Of a DNA stretch of 64,000 bases, positions 12,236-21,927 are shown one piece after another (position 1 is the first letter of the stretch; each line of letters starts with the position of its first letter). The DNA is taken from positions 16,894,932-16,958,931 of the forward strand of contig OZ020254.1 of assembly GCA_963971285.1 (NCBI GenBank), written 5' to 3'. Position numbers and translations under genes: made by a program. The notes beneath the pieces were generated by a model, which saw only the letters and a list, made by a program, of their open reading frames with translations, did no database searches and was not told where the DNA came from. Origin of the DNA: Astropecten irregularis (taxonomy: Eukaryota; Echinodermata; Asteroidea; Paxillosida; Astropectinidae).

Positions 12236-13632
12236 CTGAGAACTTGTCTACACGACTGTATTACACATTACACAAATTCAATGAGGGATTAGTTTATTTA
12301 CCAAAACCCAGTAGATACTTCCAGGATGATCTAATTATTATACAGGTAAACCTTTGTACATGTCCATGCTAGTAGCTATTCCACCCCCTCTATAGATTCC
12401 CTACCCACATTGTTATTCCAGCCCCCTCTTTGGCCTTTATGATGGATGTGGCAAAATAGGGCCTTAATGATCCATCTTGATCGATTCATTTGCAAATTTC
12501 AGGAACAAAGGACCTTTTAGTATTTATTTATTTATTTCAAACAAAGTTTAGGGTTGTGAAAAAGTCATCAACGTCCATTTTAAAATTCACTCCCCGGATA
12601 GGAATAAAAATAGTACGAAAACAGATATACATGTATATGAATATGTATATAGGATAAGAGATAACATTAAATGTTCACTGTAATCAAATTTGGGAAAGGG
12701 ATGAAAGTGCTTTAACATTTTTGCTTATTACATAATTAATGACAATATAGATTATATGTTGTATGTAAGTACTTAATTTTGACGAAACAGTTATAAAATC
12801 GATGCATGTTTGCCCCGCCCCTCAAAAAGGTCCCCCTTGAAACCGACCCACACAACAATAGCTTGTGACATCACATACAGAACTAGTATAGCTTGCACCA
12901 CAGTATACTGCGAGGTGTTCTGCATGTCACGTAAGCGAGGTTTTTCGTTGGGAAAAGTGGGGTGCTCAATAATGGGTCTAAATTATGGTTCTATTTTTGG
13001 TAAATAGAACAGCATAAGATGCAAAAAAAAACTTATGACAGAAAATATAGTTTGATCAAGAACAGAACACGTGTGTTCCAAAGAAAAACATACGTGGAAA
13101 TATTAAATTGCACAATGATTTTTATTTAACAGAAGAAAATGCGTGGGTGCTTGTTGTTTTAAATGCAACTGCATTTGCGTTTCAAATAATTAAATTTCTA
13201 CGTCACCAAATTTTGGGAGGAAAACATTCTCCTAGAGGAAGGTTGTCTGATTAAATTTGTTTCAATATCAAGGAATCTTCATCACTGTGTGCAGTACACA
13301 TGTTAAAATAACAACATGTTTTTGCATTTTTGGACAACAAATTATGGTGTTCCTCATCAGTTAGGGATGTAAGGACCCTGATTCTGTTTTTCAAGAGACA
13401 GGAAATAGTTACGAAGAAAAGCAATCATTTTGTTGTTGCTGGCCCAGAAAGAACAACTGAGGGGCAGAATTATATCGGATGTTTTGTTTTCTCTAGCGAT
13501 TGCTCTCAATTGTTCCCGCACCCACGGTTTCCACTTAATGTGATGAAATATTACTGAGTATTTCCTCCAGACTCAAATGGACAAGTTCCAAGTTTTCAAT
13601 AAGATGACATGATGATGAGGCGTGAGCCTAAG
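12236..13632. other. Intergenic stretch, nothing recognised
   Basis: AT-rich sequence with a few chance open frames under 80 codons that show no motif I recognise. No RNA gene or clear element boundary is visible. Confidence 0.5.
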
Positions 13633-14210
13633 TACGGAGCTCTCGAGGTGCCATCCGACTTGTTGAGATCCTGAGATAAATTATCTTGGGATGACGACAT
13701 TATTACGGTCAGGATGTCAACATCCTGAGATAATTTATCACGAGATGATGACATCCTAAAATCAAGATGTCGACATCCTAAGATAATTTATCACGGGATG
13801 ACAACATCCTAAAATCAAGTTAATATAATGTTTGAAAGTATGCTGGGGCCTGTGCTGAACCGTTTGTATCCTTTACATGTAACCTTATTATCTCAGGATG
13901 TTGTCATCTTGATTTTGTGATGTCGTCATTCGTTATCCCGTGATATATTATCTCAGAATGTCGTTATCTTGATTTTAGGATGTCGTCATCCCGTGATAAA
14001 TTATCTCTGGATGTCGACATATTGATTATAGGATGTCGTCATCCCGTGATAAATTATCTCAGGATGTCGTCATCTTGATTTTAAGATGTCGTCATCCCGT
14101 CATAAATTGTGTCGGCATGTCGACATCTTGCTCGTAATAATTATGTCGTCATACCGAGATAATTTATCTCAGGATCTGAACAAGACGGATTGCACTTCTG
14201 GAGCTCCGTA
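13633..14210. mobile_element. Foldback element with tandem-repeat arms (TACGGAGCTC family, copy 2)
   Basis: 578-bp element beginning TACGGAGCTCTCGAGGTG and ending with the inverse (CTTCTGGAGCTCCGTA). The flanks CCTAAG (13627-13632) and CCTACA (14211-14216) look like a decayed 6-bp target duplication. The two arms consist of repeated units containing GATGTCGACATC and TGAGATAATTTATC, head-to-tail within an arm and inverted between arms, about a centre near 13,830-13,890. The repeat unit differs from that of copy 1, although the termini match. Confidence 0.75.
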
Positions 14211-14216
14211 CCTACA

Positions 14217-14777
14217 CATGGATACCATGCAAACTATACTTGCATTGTGGCCAACTGATCCGCAAGGGAAATGCGTGGACTGAATTGGTTCTGACAGGCT
14301 GCAATTTATTATGGATTAGTTTATGTGTGGGAAGTTGAGTCCATTAAAAAAGGTGTATCATGCACTCTCCTACCCCCACTCAAGCCAGGAAGTACTTGTC
14401 AACATTGCAGAAGAAGCAGGATGCATATGGTAACTAGGTAATGTCAATAAAAACTCAATTTATCAAAATCCTGAATATGCATGCCAGGAAAATTTAAAGG
14501 GCATCATACAACTTTGGTAAAGGTGACAGAGCAGCTGCAGGCTGCTCATAATTCGATTTGTCATTGAATAAAAACAAGCCTGTGAAATGAGCTCAATTGA
14601 TCATTGGAAACAGTAGAAAACAGCGAAACGGTGTTGCAATTATTGTTATGCCAAATAACGTGGGATATAGCTGTCTCAATTTTGATCTTGCCAAGACAAA
14701 GTGCACGTACGTCCAAACTTTTCATGGATTGGCGCGGACGCCGAGTGCCGAGTAAAAATTGCGCTCTTAGCTCGTTT
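14217..14777. other. Intergenic stretch, nothing recognised
   Basis: No gene or repeat boundary recognised. The open frames at 14561-14816 on both strands overlap each other and run into the inverted-repeat element that follows. Confidence 0.5.
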
Positions 14778-15274
14778 ACGAAACGGAGGCTCAGGCTCCG
14801 TCTCAATTCTCACTGAGGCTCCGGCTATAATTTCGTGAATCCATTCTGAAATAACGTGTATGATCAGAATGGGAGTTTTGGCTGCGGTTCGGAAGTAGAT
14901 TCTCCTGTTTGAAAAGGAAAAGAGAGCATCTTGAAAGAAAAACAACAACTTATATACAGTGGCGTCACCAGACTTTTGAGTCTGGGGGGGGGGGGGGGGC
15001 ACAAGGGGGGCACTAGCAATTGTTGGGGGGCACTACAATAATGTATATTATATTTTTTTTCACCAACCCAAATCTCAAATGGGGGGGCACGCGGGGGGGG
15101 CACGAGGTTTTCCAGGGGGGGGGGGGGGGGCACGTGCCCCCCCCTGGCCCCCCCCTTGGCGACGCCACTGCTTATATATATCATGGAGATGTCTTATTAT
15201 CATCAGCATGGATGTGAGAGCTGGAGCCTGAGCCTGAGCCTGAACCTGAGCCTGAGCCCGAGCCTCCGTTTCGT
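14778..15274. mobile_element. Inverted-repeat element with ACGAAACGGAGGCTC termini
   Basis: The left end reads ACGAAACGGAGGCTCAGGCT and the right end is its inverse, with a run of degenerate GAGCCT hexamers closing in CGAGCCTCCGTTTCGT. A hAT-type element is nested inside (14957-15170); without it the outer element is about 275 bp. A second copy with the same termini is at 57249-62030 and is also interrupted by another transposon. The GAGCCT repeat creates the artefactual Ala/Gln-rich frames here. Confidence 0.7.
14957..15170. mobile_element. hAT-type MITE with 8-bp target duplication
   Basis: 214-bp element with termini CAGTGGCGTCACCAG and the inverse (TTGGCGACGCCACTG). It is flanked by a perfect 8-bp duplication, CTTATATA (14949-14956 and 15171-15178). 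An 8-bp duplication and CAGTGGCG termini are characteristic of hAT elements. The interior has several long G or C homopolymer runs, whose exact length in the assembly should not be trusted. Confidence 0.85.
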
Positions 15275-15527
15275 ATGACGTCATTAGATTAGCTTTCTTG
15301 AACTGCTTAACAGAGGGCAGTTCAATGGTAGCTTGCGGAAGTCCATCCCACTCTCTCAATAGTTCTTGGGAAGAAGCTGTGCCTGTATGAGTCAGACTTC
15401 AAGCTCAGCACCTCGAGCATCTCCACTTTTTCTATCAAAAATTTAATCAGCAGACCAGAAGTTTTCGGGATTGGTGCATGATATACAGCCGTTGCTTCAC
15501 AGCTGCTACAACGTGCACATGACTTAC

Positions 15528-15538
15528 GTGACCCCGCG
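15528..15538 (+). promoter_or_regulatory. Candidate antioxidant response element upstream of AKR-1
   Basis: GTGACCCCGCG fits the published consensus RTGACNNNGC, about 540 bp before the start codon. The same block occurs before AKR-2 and AKR-4 and in the split upstream region of AKR-3. In this copy it also reads as an everted nuclear-receptor half-site pair (TGACC-N4-GGTCA). The consensus is short, so chance matches are expected; conservation among recent duplicates is weak support. Confidence 0.35.
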
Positions 15539-15561
15539 GTCAGGCACATGCATGACGTTTA

Positions 15562-15604
15562 AGGTCACGGTGCCTGGTTTAAAAAAGAACAGGCACCGTG
15601 ACCT
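15562..15604. repeat. Perfect 15-bp inverted repeat in AKR-1 upstream region
   Basis: AGGTCACGGTGCCTG at 15562-15576 is followed, after 13 bases, by its exact inverse at 15590-15604. It lies between the candidate response element and the gene. It could be a cruciform, a small transposon end or a binding site. The other copies do not show it. Confidence 0.6.
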
Positions 15605-16076
15605 AGACTAGACTAGCCTGACTAGGCTTTTTAGTAGCTGTACCTTAGCACTTACCAAGCTATCGTTTACTCCTAGCATGCTTCAGTGCTGATGTGTTTG
15701 CACCAAACCAAAGAGACCCTGATTATACCAGCTAGGAGTATGTGTGGCTGTAATCTGCTTCAGGGGATTGTCTCAGTGTAAACACAGCGTACGTGGTGCT
15801 CATGAAGGTGAACTTCGAACCCCAGCCTGAGACTGAAAGCAGAAACATCACTCATATTAATACATGTACATAATGCATGTTGCCGAGGTCATGGTTATAG
15901 GTGCTACATATACAAACGGTACCGGTAGGCGTATTTATTTTTGCATTGCTGGATTCTATATTATGGTTAATGATTATGAATGTATGATAAGCATTTTACT
16001 AACCTTTCTAACAACCGCAGTCGGGTTTATTTTTCAGATCTCACATTCCACTGCTGGACCGTAGTATAAACCAACC

Positions 16077-19000
16077 ATGGTTTTCCAGAGGTGCATCCAG
16101 TTGATCAACAAAGCAAAGATGCCAATTCTTGGTCTTGGGACTTGGAAGGTAAATATAAATAAATTAGTAGCGAATACTAGCGATGAACATAACCCTTGGT
16201 CTAGCCAATGTCATGTACAGCACCACGATAGACTAAACTGGCTTTCATAATTGTGACTTTCTCGTCTTCATCTGAAGTCCAAGCCTGGAGAGGTGACCAA
16301 TGCAGCCAAGGTTGCTCTGGATGTTGGCTATCGTCACTTAGACTGTGCCTATGCCTACGGAAATGAGCCCGAAGTCGGTGCTGGCTTGAAGGCAAAGATC
16401 GACGATGGTACAGTCAAAAGGGAAGACGTTTTCATCACCAGTAAGGTATGTATTAACAAACTATTCTGCAAGTTGAAAATAGGCCAATAGATATGGCTTG
16501 AAGGAAAAGATCGATGATGGTACAGTCAGAAGGGAAGATGTTTTCATCACTAGTAAGGTATGATCACTGCTGCTCTCAGGAACATGCCACTTGTACAAGT
16601 AGTATTATTATGCCCTTCTTTGTCTAGATTCAATATGGTGGTAGATTGAACAAAACACTGGTTTTGAAACTGGTCCCAAGATTGGAACCAAGCAACCAAC
16701 ATGGAAGAATATGCTGAAGAGAAAATAAAAAACAAACAAACAAACAAACAGAAACTGCAACTGCATGCAACGCAAGAGGGGATAAGGCATATCACATTAC
16801 ATGCCTCATATTACCTTAATACCTTCTTTAGTCACTTAACCCTTAACCACCTTCATACCACGTTTTACCACACATGGTTTCTCCTATTGTGAGTGTGGTA
16901 TCCTGAATACCACAATGTGTGGTTTTCGTGGTAAAGCGTGGTTACGTATACTTTATGATATGTCCCCTTGTGGAGACTGTGCTATAAGCATCTCTTGTCC
17001 TCTGTGGTAGATGCAGAGGGTTAACCTTCATAATGCTTTTAATGAATTATATGTTTAAGGTGAAATTACTCTTTACTTTGAATACACAGCTTTGGGCCAC
17101 CAAAATGCACCCTGATGACGTAGAGGGCGCTTGTCTTGAGACGCTATCCATGCTGAAAGTGGATTATCTTGATCTGTATCTCATGCACATGCCATTTTGT
17201 CTCAAGGTATCAGCCATAGCACTTTCTCTATATTTTCCATGGAAGTATACATTGAGTTTTTGCAAGTAGGCCTACTTGTAAATTTATACCATAGAGCTAG
17301 CTTTATGTTTATACGTACTATTTCCATTTAGTCCATAATGTTCAGATTCATGCTAAGAATGTGTCTGCATGTTTTTTTCTTTCTCTTTTTGCAGAGGGAT
17401 GAAACTAACACAGTACTTCCTAGGGATGAAAATGGTGAATTACTGTATGGTGATACTCATTACACAGATACATGGCTGGTGAGTTTATGATGATCATGTT
17501 TTGTGCTAGCTATGAGAAGTATCAGTTTCATGGTGGTTACAACTAAAGATATTTAAATTTGTAATTTGTGAACTTCATGTTTTCTATTCACAGGCTATGG
17601 AGAAACTGGTTGGGAAGGGATTATGCAAAGCTATTGGTGTGTCCAACTTCAACCTTCAGATGATTAAGGATGTTCAAGCCATCTGTACAGTCCCTATTGC
17701 TAATAACCAGGTTAGTATGACCAATAACTATTACACAGGTCTAGGAACTGCGTCAGAGTTCGGCACAAGTCTTCATGAAAACAGTGATTTGAACGTAGAC
17801 CCACTGATGATTTGATGTTGTGTGCTTACAGATTGAGCTTCATCCTTACCTAGTTCAAGAGGAGCTTGTTAAGTACTGCTTCGACTCTAACATATCAGTC
17901 ACTGCATATAGCCCCTTGGGGTCACCGGCTCGCCCTACGTAAGTTCAAACCATTTTTTCCCTCTTTAGGGTCACCCTTAGAGAAAGTAACCACTGACCAG
18001 GAGTACTAAAACAATACATGACCGGGGTCAGCTAGGCAATAATCAGGGAAAGGCAATGACCAGGTTGCACCAAGACCATGACCAGGGGCACCAAGGCAAT
18101 GACTAAGGGCACCAAGGCAATGACCAGGGGCACCAAGGCAATAACCAGGAGGAACCAAGGCAATGACCAGTGGCAGTTAGGCAATGGCCAGGGGCACCAA
18201 GGCATTGATTGACCAGCAGGGACACCAAAGCAATGACCAGGGGCACCAAGGTAATGACTGCGGGCACCAAAGCCGTGTTCCCATTGGACTTTTTTTTCCG
18301 CGGCCACGCGGTAACTTACCGCTACATTCCTTCATGTCAATCTACTGTGCGTTCCCACTTGGACTTTTATTTACCACAGCGGACAGTTTATTGGCCGTAA
18401 TAAGTGAACACATAGCGGACGGTGGACAAATCACCTTTGACTCGAGCAGGATATGACTCATATCTTGACGTAACTTTCGCGCGTCGACAATAATTCTTTC
18501 CAATATATAGACACACACGGTATGTAGATATAAAAAAAATTCTATTCATAAAAGAATCCATGAAAAAGACCGACGTGTCACCGTGACAATAAAACAAGCT
18601 AGCCGCCAGCTAGATGACAAGAAAATAGAGTCGCCAAATTCACGGGCGCAGTCTCGAGGAAATACTAGTGACGATGCCAAAGCACGAACTTGGCCTACGT
18701 CACGAATTGGGCCCATGCAGAAACCCACATCTCAGTGCCCAAATCTGTCAAATCTGAAACATTTTAAGTATTTGAACGAGAAACGTACGTACCGGTACGC
18801 ACACGTACAATATTTACCCGCAGTTTGCCCGCTGATGTTGATGACATGTGCAAGGTGAGACAGGGAATCGTAGTGCAAGTATTTTCGCGCGCTCGCTGTA
18901 CAGCCTGCGTGTGCTGGTGACGTAACACAGGAAGCTGGACTGTTTTACAGCGTGCTCGCGGTACGTTTACCCACGGGAAGTGTTCCCATTGGACTTTTTT

Positions 19001-20134
19001 GCGTCCCTGTTAAGTTACCGTGGCTGCGCGGAAGTTTTCCGCGACTTCTTTCGGCCTGTTAGTTTTACATCACGGTCGCGGTAAGTTGACCAGTGGGCAT
19101 TAACCATACCATCACCAACATCCCATGTGCAGCTCCAAGTCTTTGCCTTGAATTTTAATAAAGGAACTTTCATTTGAAACATTGTGTGTTATCTTCCAGG
19201 GCAAAGGACACTGACCCCAAACTGATGACCGACCCAGAGATCGTTAGGATCGCTGAGTCAAAGGGAAAGACCCCAGCCCAAGTGTTGATCAGATTTGCTC
19301 TTGAACGAGGCATCAACTGCATCCCAAAGAGTGTCACAGATTCCAGGATCAAAGCTAACTGCGACGTAAGTTTTCTAATTTCAGGAAATGTGTCTAAATT
19401 AAGACGGTATACAAAATTCAATCTCATTTTCCTTGTTCCTAGTCATCTTCCATGGTAAAATTTTGAAAATGAGTAATTTAGAATGATACTGTAATTGCCT
19501 GCTGTCTTATAACGTCGTCTTTGATAATTCTTTTTTCAGGTGTTTGATTTTGAGTTGAGCCCAAAAGACATGAAAGACCTGATGGCCTTGAACAGAGACT
19601 ACCGAGCATGTAATCTAAGTTGGTGAGTCTTAGTTGCTATAGACTTTCTACTGTTTATAATTATGGGATCACGATGTGGGATAAATTTGGAGGGAAATTT
19701 CAGGAGGAGAGCCACCAACAAATCTGGAAAATTCAGGGCAAATCTTTTAGTATTAGAGCTTCTATCATACATTGGTAGTGCTCTTACCAAAACAGAAATC
19801 TTCAAAGATGTACATATAACTTACAGGGTATAAAGATGGTGATGGTAGAAGCAACAGTGATGTGTTTTGTTTGAAATGCTGTACTTATTCTGAAAAGAGT
19901 AAACCCAATTGACTCAAAAACATATCAGGGAGATCAAAACTCCAGTGAATACATTTGAAAATGCCGTGAGTACTTTTCACTGTTTGGTCAGTATTTTAAA
20001 GCTGTTTATGGGCCTAATTATAAATAACTAGTGATTTTACAGTTGTATAAACTCATTCCGAATACCTTCTTTGTTTTCTATACAGGATCAAAGATGACCA
20101 TCCCAACCATCCATTCCCTCCGACTACTTCATAA
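16077..20134 (+). CDS. Aldo-keto reductase family 1-like gene, copy 1 (AKR-1)
   Basis: Predicted NADPH-dependent cytosolic carbonyl/aldose reductase of the AKR1 type. Nine coding exons: 16077-16148, 16278-16445, 17090-17206, 17395-17478, 17594-17710, 17832-17938, 19200-19365, 19540-19622, 20086-20134; 320 residues, the usual AKR1 length. All introns are GT-AG. The start is in CCAACCATGG, a good initiation context. Catalytic tetrad: Asp46, Tyr51, Lys80, His113 (AKR1B1 Asp43, Tyr48, Lys77, His110). Cofactor residues: Ser164-Asn165, Gln186, Tyr212 and the IPKS motif near 263-266. The active-site Trp23 is present, but the residue after His113 is Met where many family members have Trp. Intron 1 is only 129 bp, against 0.7-1.9 kb in the other copies. 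The physiological substrate cannot be read from sequence. Confidence 0.93.
16495..16557 (+). pseudogene. Duplicated 3' fragment of AKR exon 2
   Basis: 63 bases in AKR-1 intron 2 repeat the last 21 codons of exon 2 (starting Gly-Leu-Lys-Glu-Lys), followed by GTATGA as in a real donor site. It differs from the neighbouring AKR-1 exon 2 by several bases, including GAAAAG where AKR-1 has GCAAAG, which matches AKR-3, AKR-4 and AKR-6 more closely. It lacks an acceptor and the 5' part of the exon, so it is probably a relic of unequal exchange between copies. Confidence 0.85.
18006..18270. repeat. 21-bp minisatellite, AKR-1 intron 6
   Basis: Degenerate head-to-tail units close to CAATGACCAGGGGCACCAAG plus one base. 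Every AKR copy has such an array in the same intron. The unit length is a multiple of three, so long artefactual frames appear on both strands. Confidence 0.85.
18275..19106. mobile_element. Composite inverted-repeat element in AKR-1 intron 6
   Basis: The block opens with GTGTTCCCATTGGACTTTTT followed by CGCGGTAACTTACCGC, and the same opening recurs at about 18979. It closes at about 19106 with the inverse type of end (GTCGCGGTAAGTTGACCAGTGGGCA). A third, divergent terminus (GCGTTCCCACTTGGACTTTT) is at about 18350. It looks like nested or dimerised copies of one element. It is absent from intron 6 of the other AKR copies, so it inserted after they separated. Exact borders are uncertain. Confidence 0.55.
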
Positions 20135-20632
20135 ATCAAGATCACCACAGAAACAGCTGGTATCCTGCATGCTGGTACCCTGCACAGGACATGGAAGTTA
20201 CCATGTAGGATTCTCTGTGCATTATTTTTTTTTACAGACTGGTTAACTCATATGACTGGTCGTCATAACTATTTCAGTGATATTTTCTCCTTTTTAACTT
20301 CAAGTTTTAATCAGTGAACAAAAATTGAGGAAATCAGTTATCTGTAATCATGTTGTTAGCATCTACATAATTTGCTCAAAATGCAAAGGTCTTGCCAATA
20401 TTGTTTTGTGGATAACTGGATAACTCATAGGTGACTGGACGTCATCTTTTTTTTCAGTGACATTTTCCTCCTTTTTAAATTCAAGATTTAATCAGTGGAT
20501 AAAAATTGGGAAATCAGTTAACTGTTATTGTCAAATCAGTCTTATGGACAACCTGATACCAATTTTATTGCAGTTCTTTTTAGGATCAGATTAATCCTAG
20601 TGTAATATAGAAAGTTATGAATATGATATAGC

Positions 20633-20638
20633 AATAAA
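20633..20638 (+). terminator. AKR-1 polyadenylation signal
   Basis: AATAAA about 500 bp after the stop codon, in the block ATAGCAATAAAGATAATAAG. The block is conserved after AKR-2 (27520), AKR-3 (37595) and AKR-4 (44440), and in altered form after AKR-5 (53239). Confidence 0.6.
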
Positions 20639-21538
20639 GATAATAAGACACATCGATCATTACCAAGATATGCTACACAGGAATATTTCCTTTTGGGCAA
20701 TCCTTCGGGAGCTGATTGGATTATTATGTAGTTATTGTATTTGTTTTGTCCTGTTATATGGAAAGTGTTAATTGTTGTTCTTGTGCTTTGTAACTTGTTC
20801 TTCCCGAGAAATGAAATAAATACTAAATACTAAATACTGTACATTTCTTGTAACGAACCTTTAAAGACGTTGTCTGATTTGTTTGATTGAATAAATAAAG
20901 ACTGTAATGTCTCAGGAACTAAGGAACTAACAATTCGGCATGCAGGCAATTAATGTGAACTTTGATATATAAAACAGAGACCACAAGCTGATTTGTATTT
21001 TATTCTCAGGCTGCTGTTATCATAGGATCATTGTGGTCACAGTCACATACGGGTACATTTTGAAAATGTTCAATGAGTGTGTCTCAATAATTATACTGAG
21101 GATCTGACTTGACTTTACTGTGCACCAATAGTTTTCACCCAATCGATTGATCAAGCCAATTACATTGCTCTTTACCTTTAAGAGTTTTGCATAAAATTGA
21201 GTCAGTGAGGAAACGCCCATGCGGTCTTACTTCTGTCTCTGTATTGACTAAGCCTGTCTAATTGATTGTCTAATTAATGACCAGATATAATTCCATATGG
21301 CATTGTGATGTCGATCTATATTGCATGCAGCAACTCGCTTGAAATCAACTATACTGTATACTGTCTACCAACTTGTCAAATTTGTATTGAAATATACTTT
21401 CATCATTGATATTATAAAGGAATCAAAATCAATTTTGATGTGTAATATGCATAGGTAAGCCATAATTAAGTTCATGAATGGTACGAAAACAGCTGTTGGG
21501 TCATTGAACCAGCTACAACGTGCACTGATATGATCGAC

Positions 21539-21549
21539 GTGACCCCGCG
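21539..21549 (+). promoter_or_regulatory. Candidate antioxidant response element upstream of AKR-2
   Basis: GTGACCCCGCG, identical to the AKR-1 block, about 380 bp before the AKR-2 start codon. It is followed by the conserved stretch GCGCGCTTGACCGCAACGG and a TATTTATTTGCATTGCT block at about 21773. Functional status is inferred only. Confidence 0.35.
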
Positions 21550-21927
21550 GTCCGTCAGGCACATGACTTCACTTGTACAGGCGCGCGCTTGACCGCAACG
21601 GTACGGTGCACGTGGTCGGAGTGGGTGTGGCTGTTATCTGCTTCATATCAGTAGTTGTAGTTCTCAGAATCTGGGATTAGCACAGCCTAGCCAATTGTTG
21701 TTTCTGTATAATTGAATAACAAAACCCCGAGTCATGATGTTAGCTTAAAGGATTGGTCAGACGATGGGGCGTATTTATTTGCATTGCTATAGATTGTACG
21801 TATTATAGCCTATAGTCTATACTCATCGTTCTGATAAACACAGTCAGAATTTTTCGGATATCATATCCTACTTGGGCCTAGAGGCGACAGGTTGAGTTTT
21901 AATACTACTAACTATTAGGGACCAACC

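Larger units (their letters stand above)
20135..21927. other. AKR-1 3' flank and AKR-2 upstream region
   Basis: Contains the AKR-1 3' UTR, a poly(A) signal at 20633-20638 and about 700 bp of intergenic sequence (20880-21560). That intergenic sequence recurs after AKR-2 (27760-28140), AKR-3 (38020-38720) and AKR-4 (44880-45545). It is therefore part of the tandem duplication unit. I recognise no separate gene. Confidence 0.7.

Noticed and set aside
14676-15359. Overlapping Pro- and Gly-rich frames around 15,000
   Set aside because: They come from G/C homopolymer runs and GAGCCT repeats of two nested transposons.
16201-16395. Minus-strand frames opposite AKR exon 2 (also 22781-22978)
   Set aside because: They are shadows of the conserved exon on the other strand; the plus-strand frame has the catalytic residues and splice sites.
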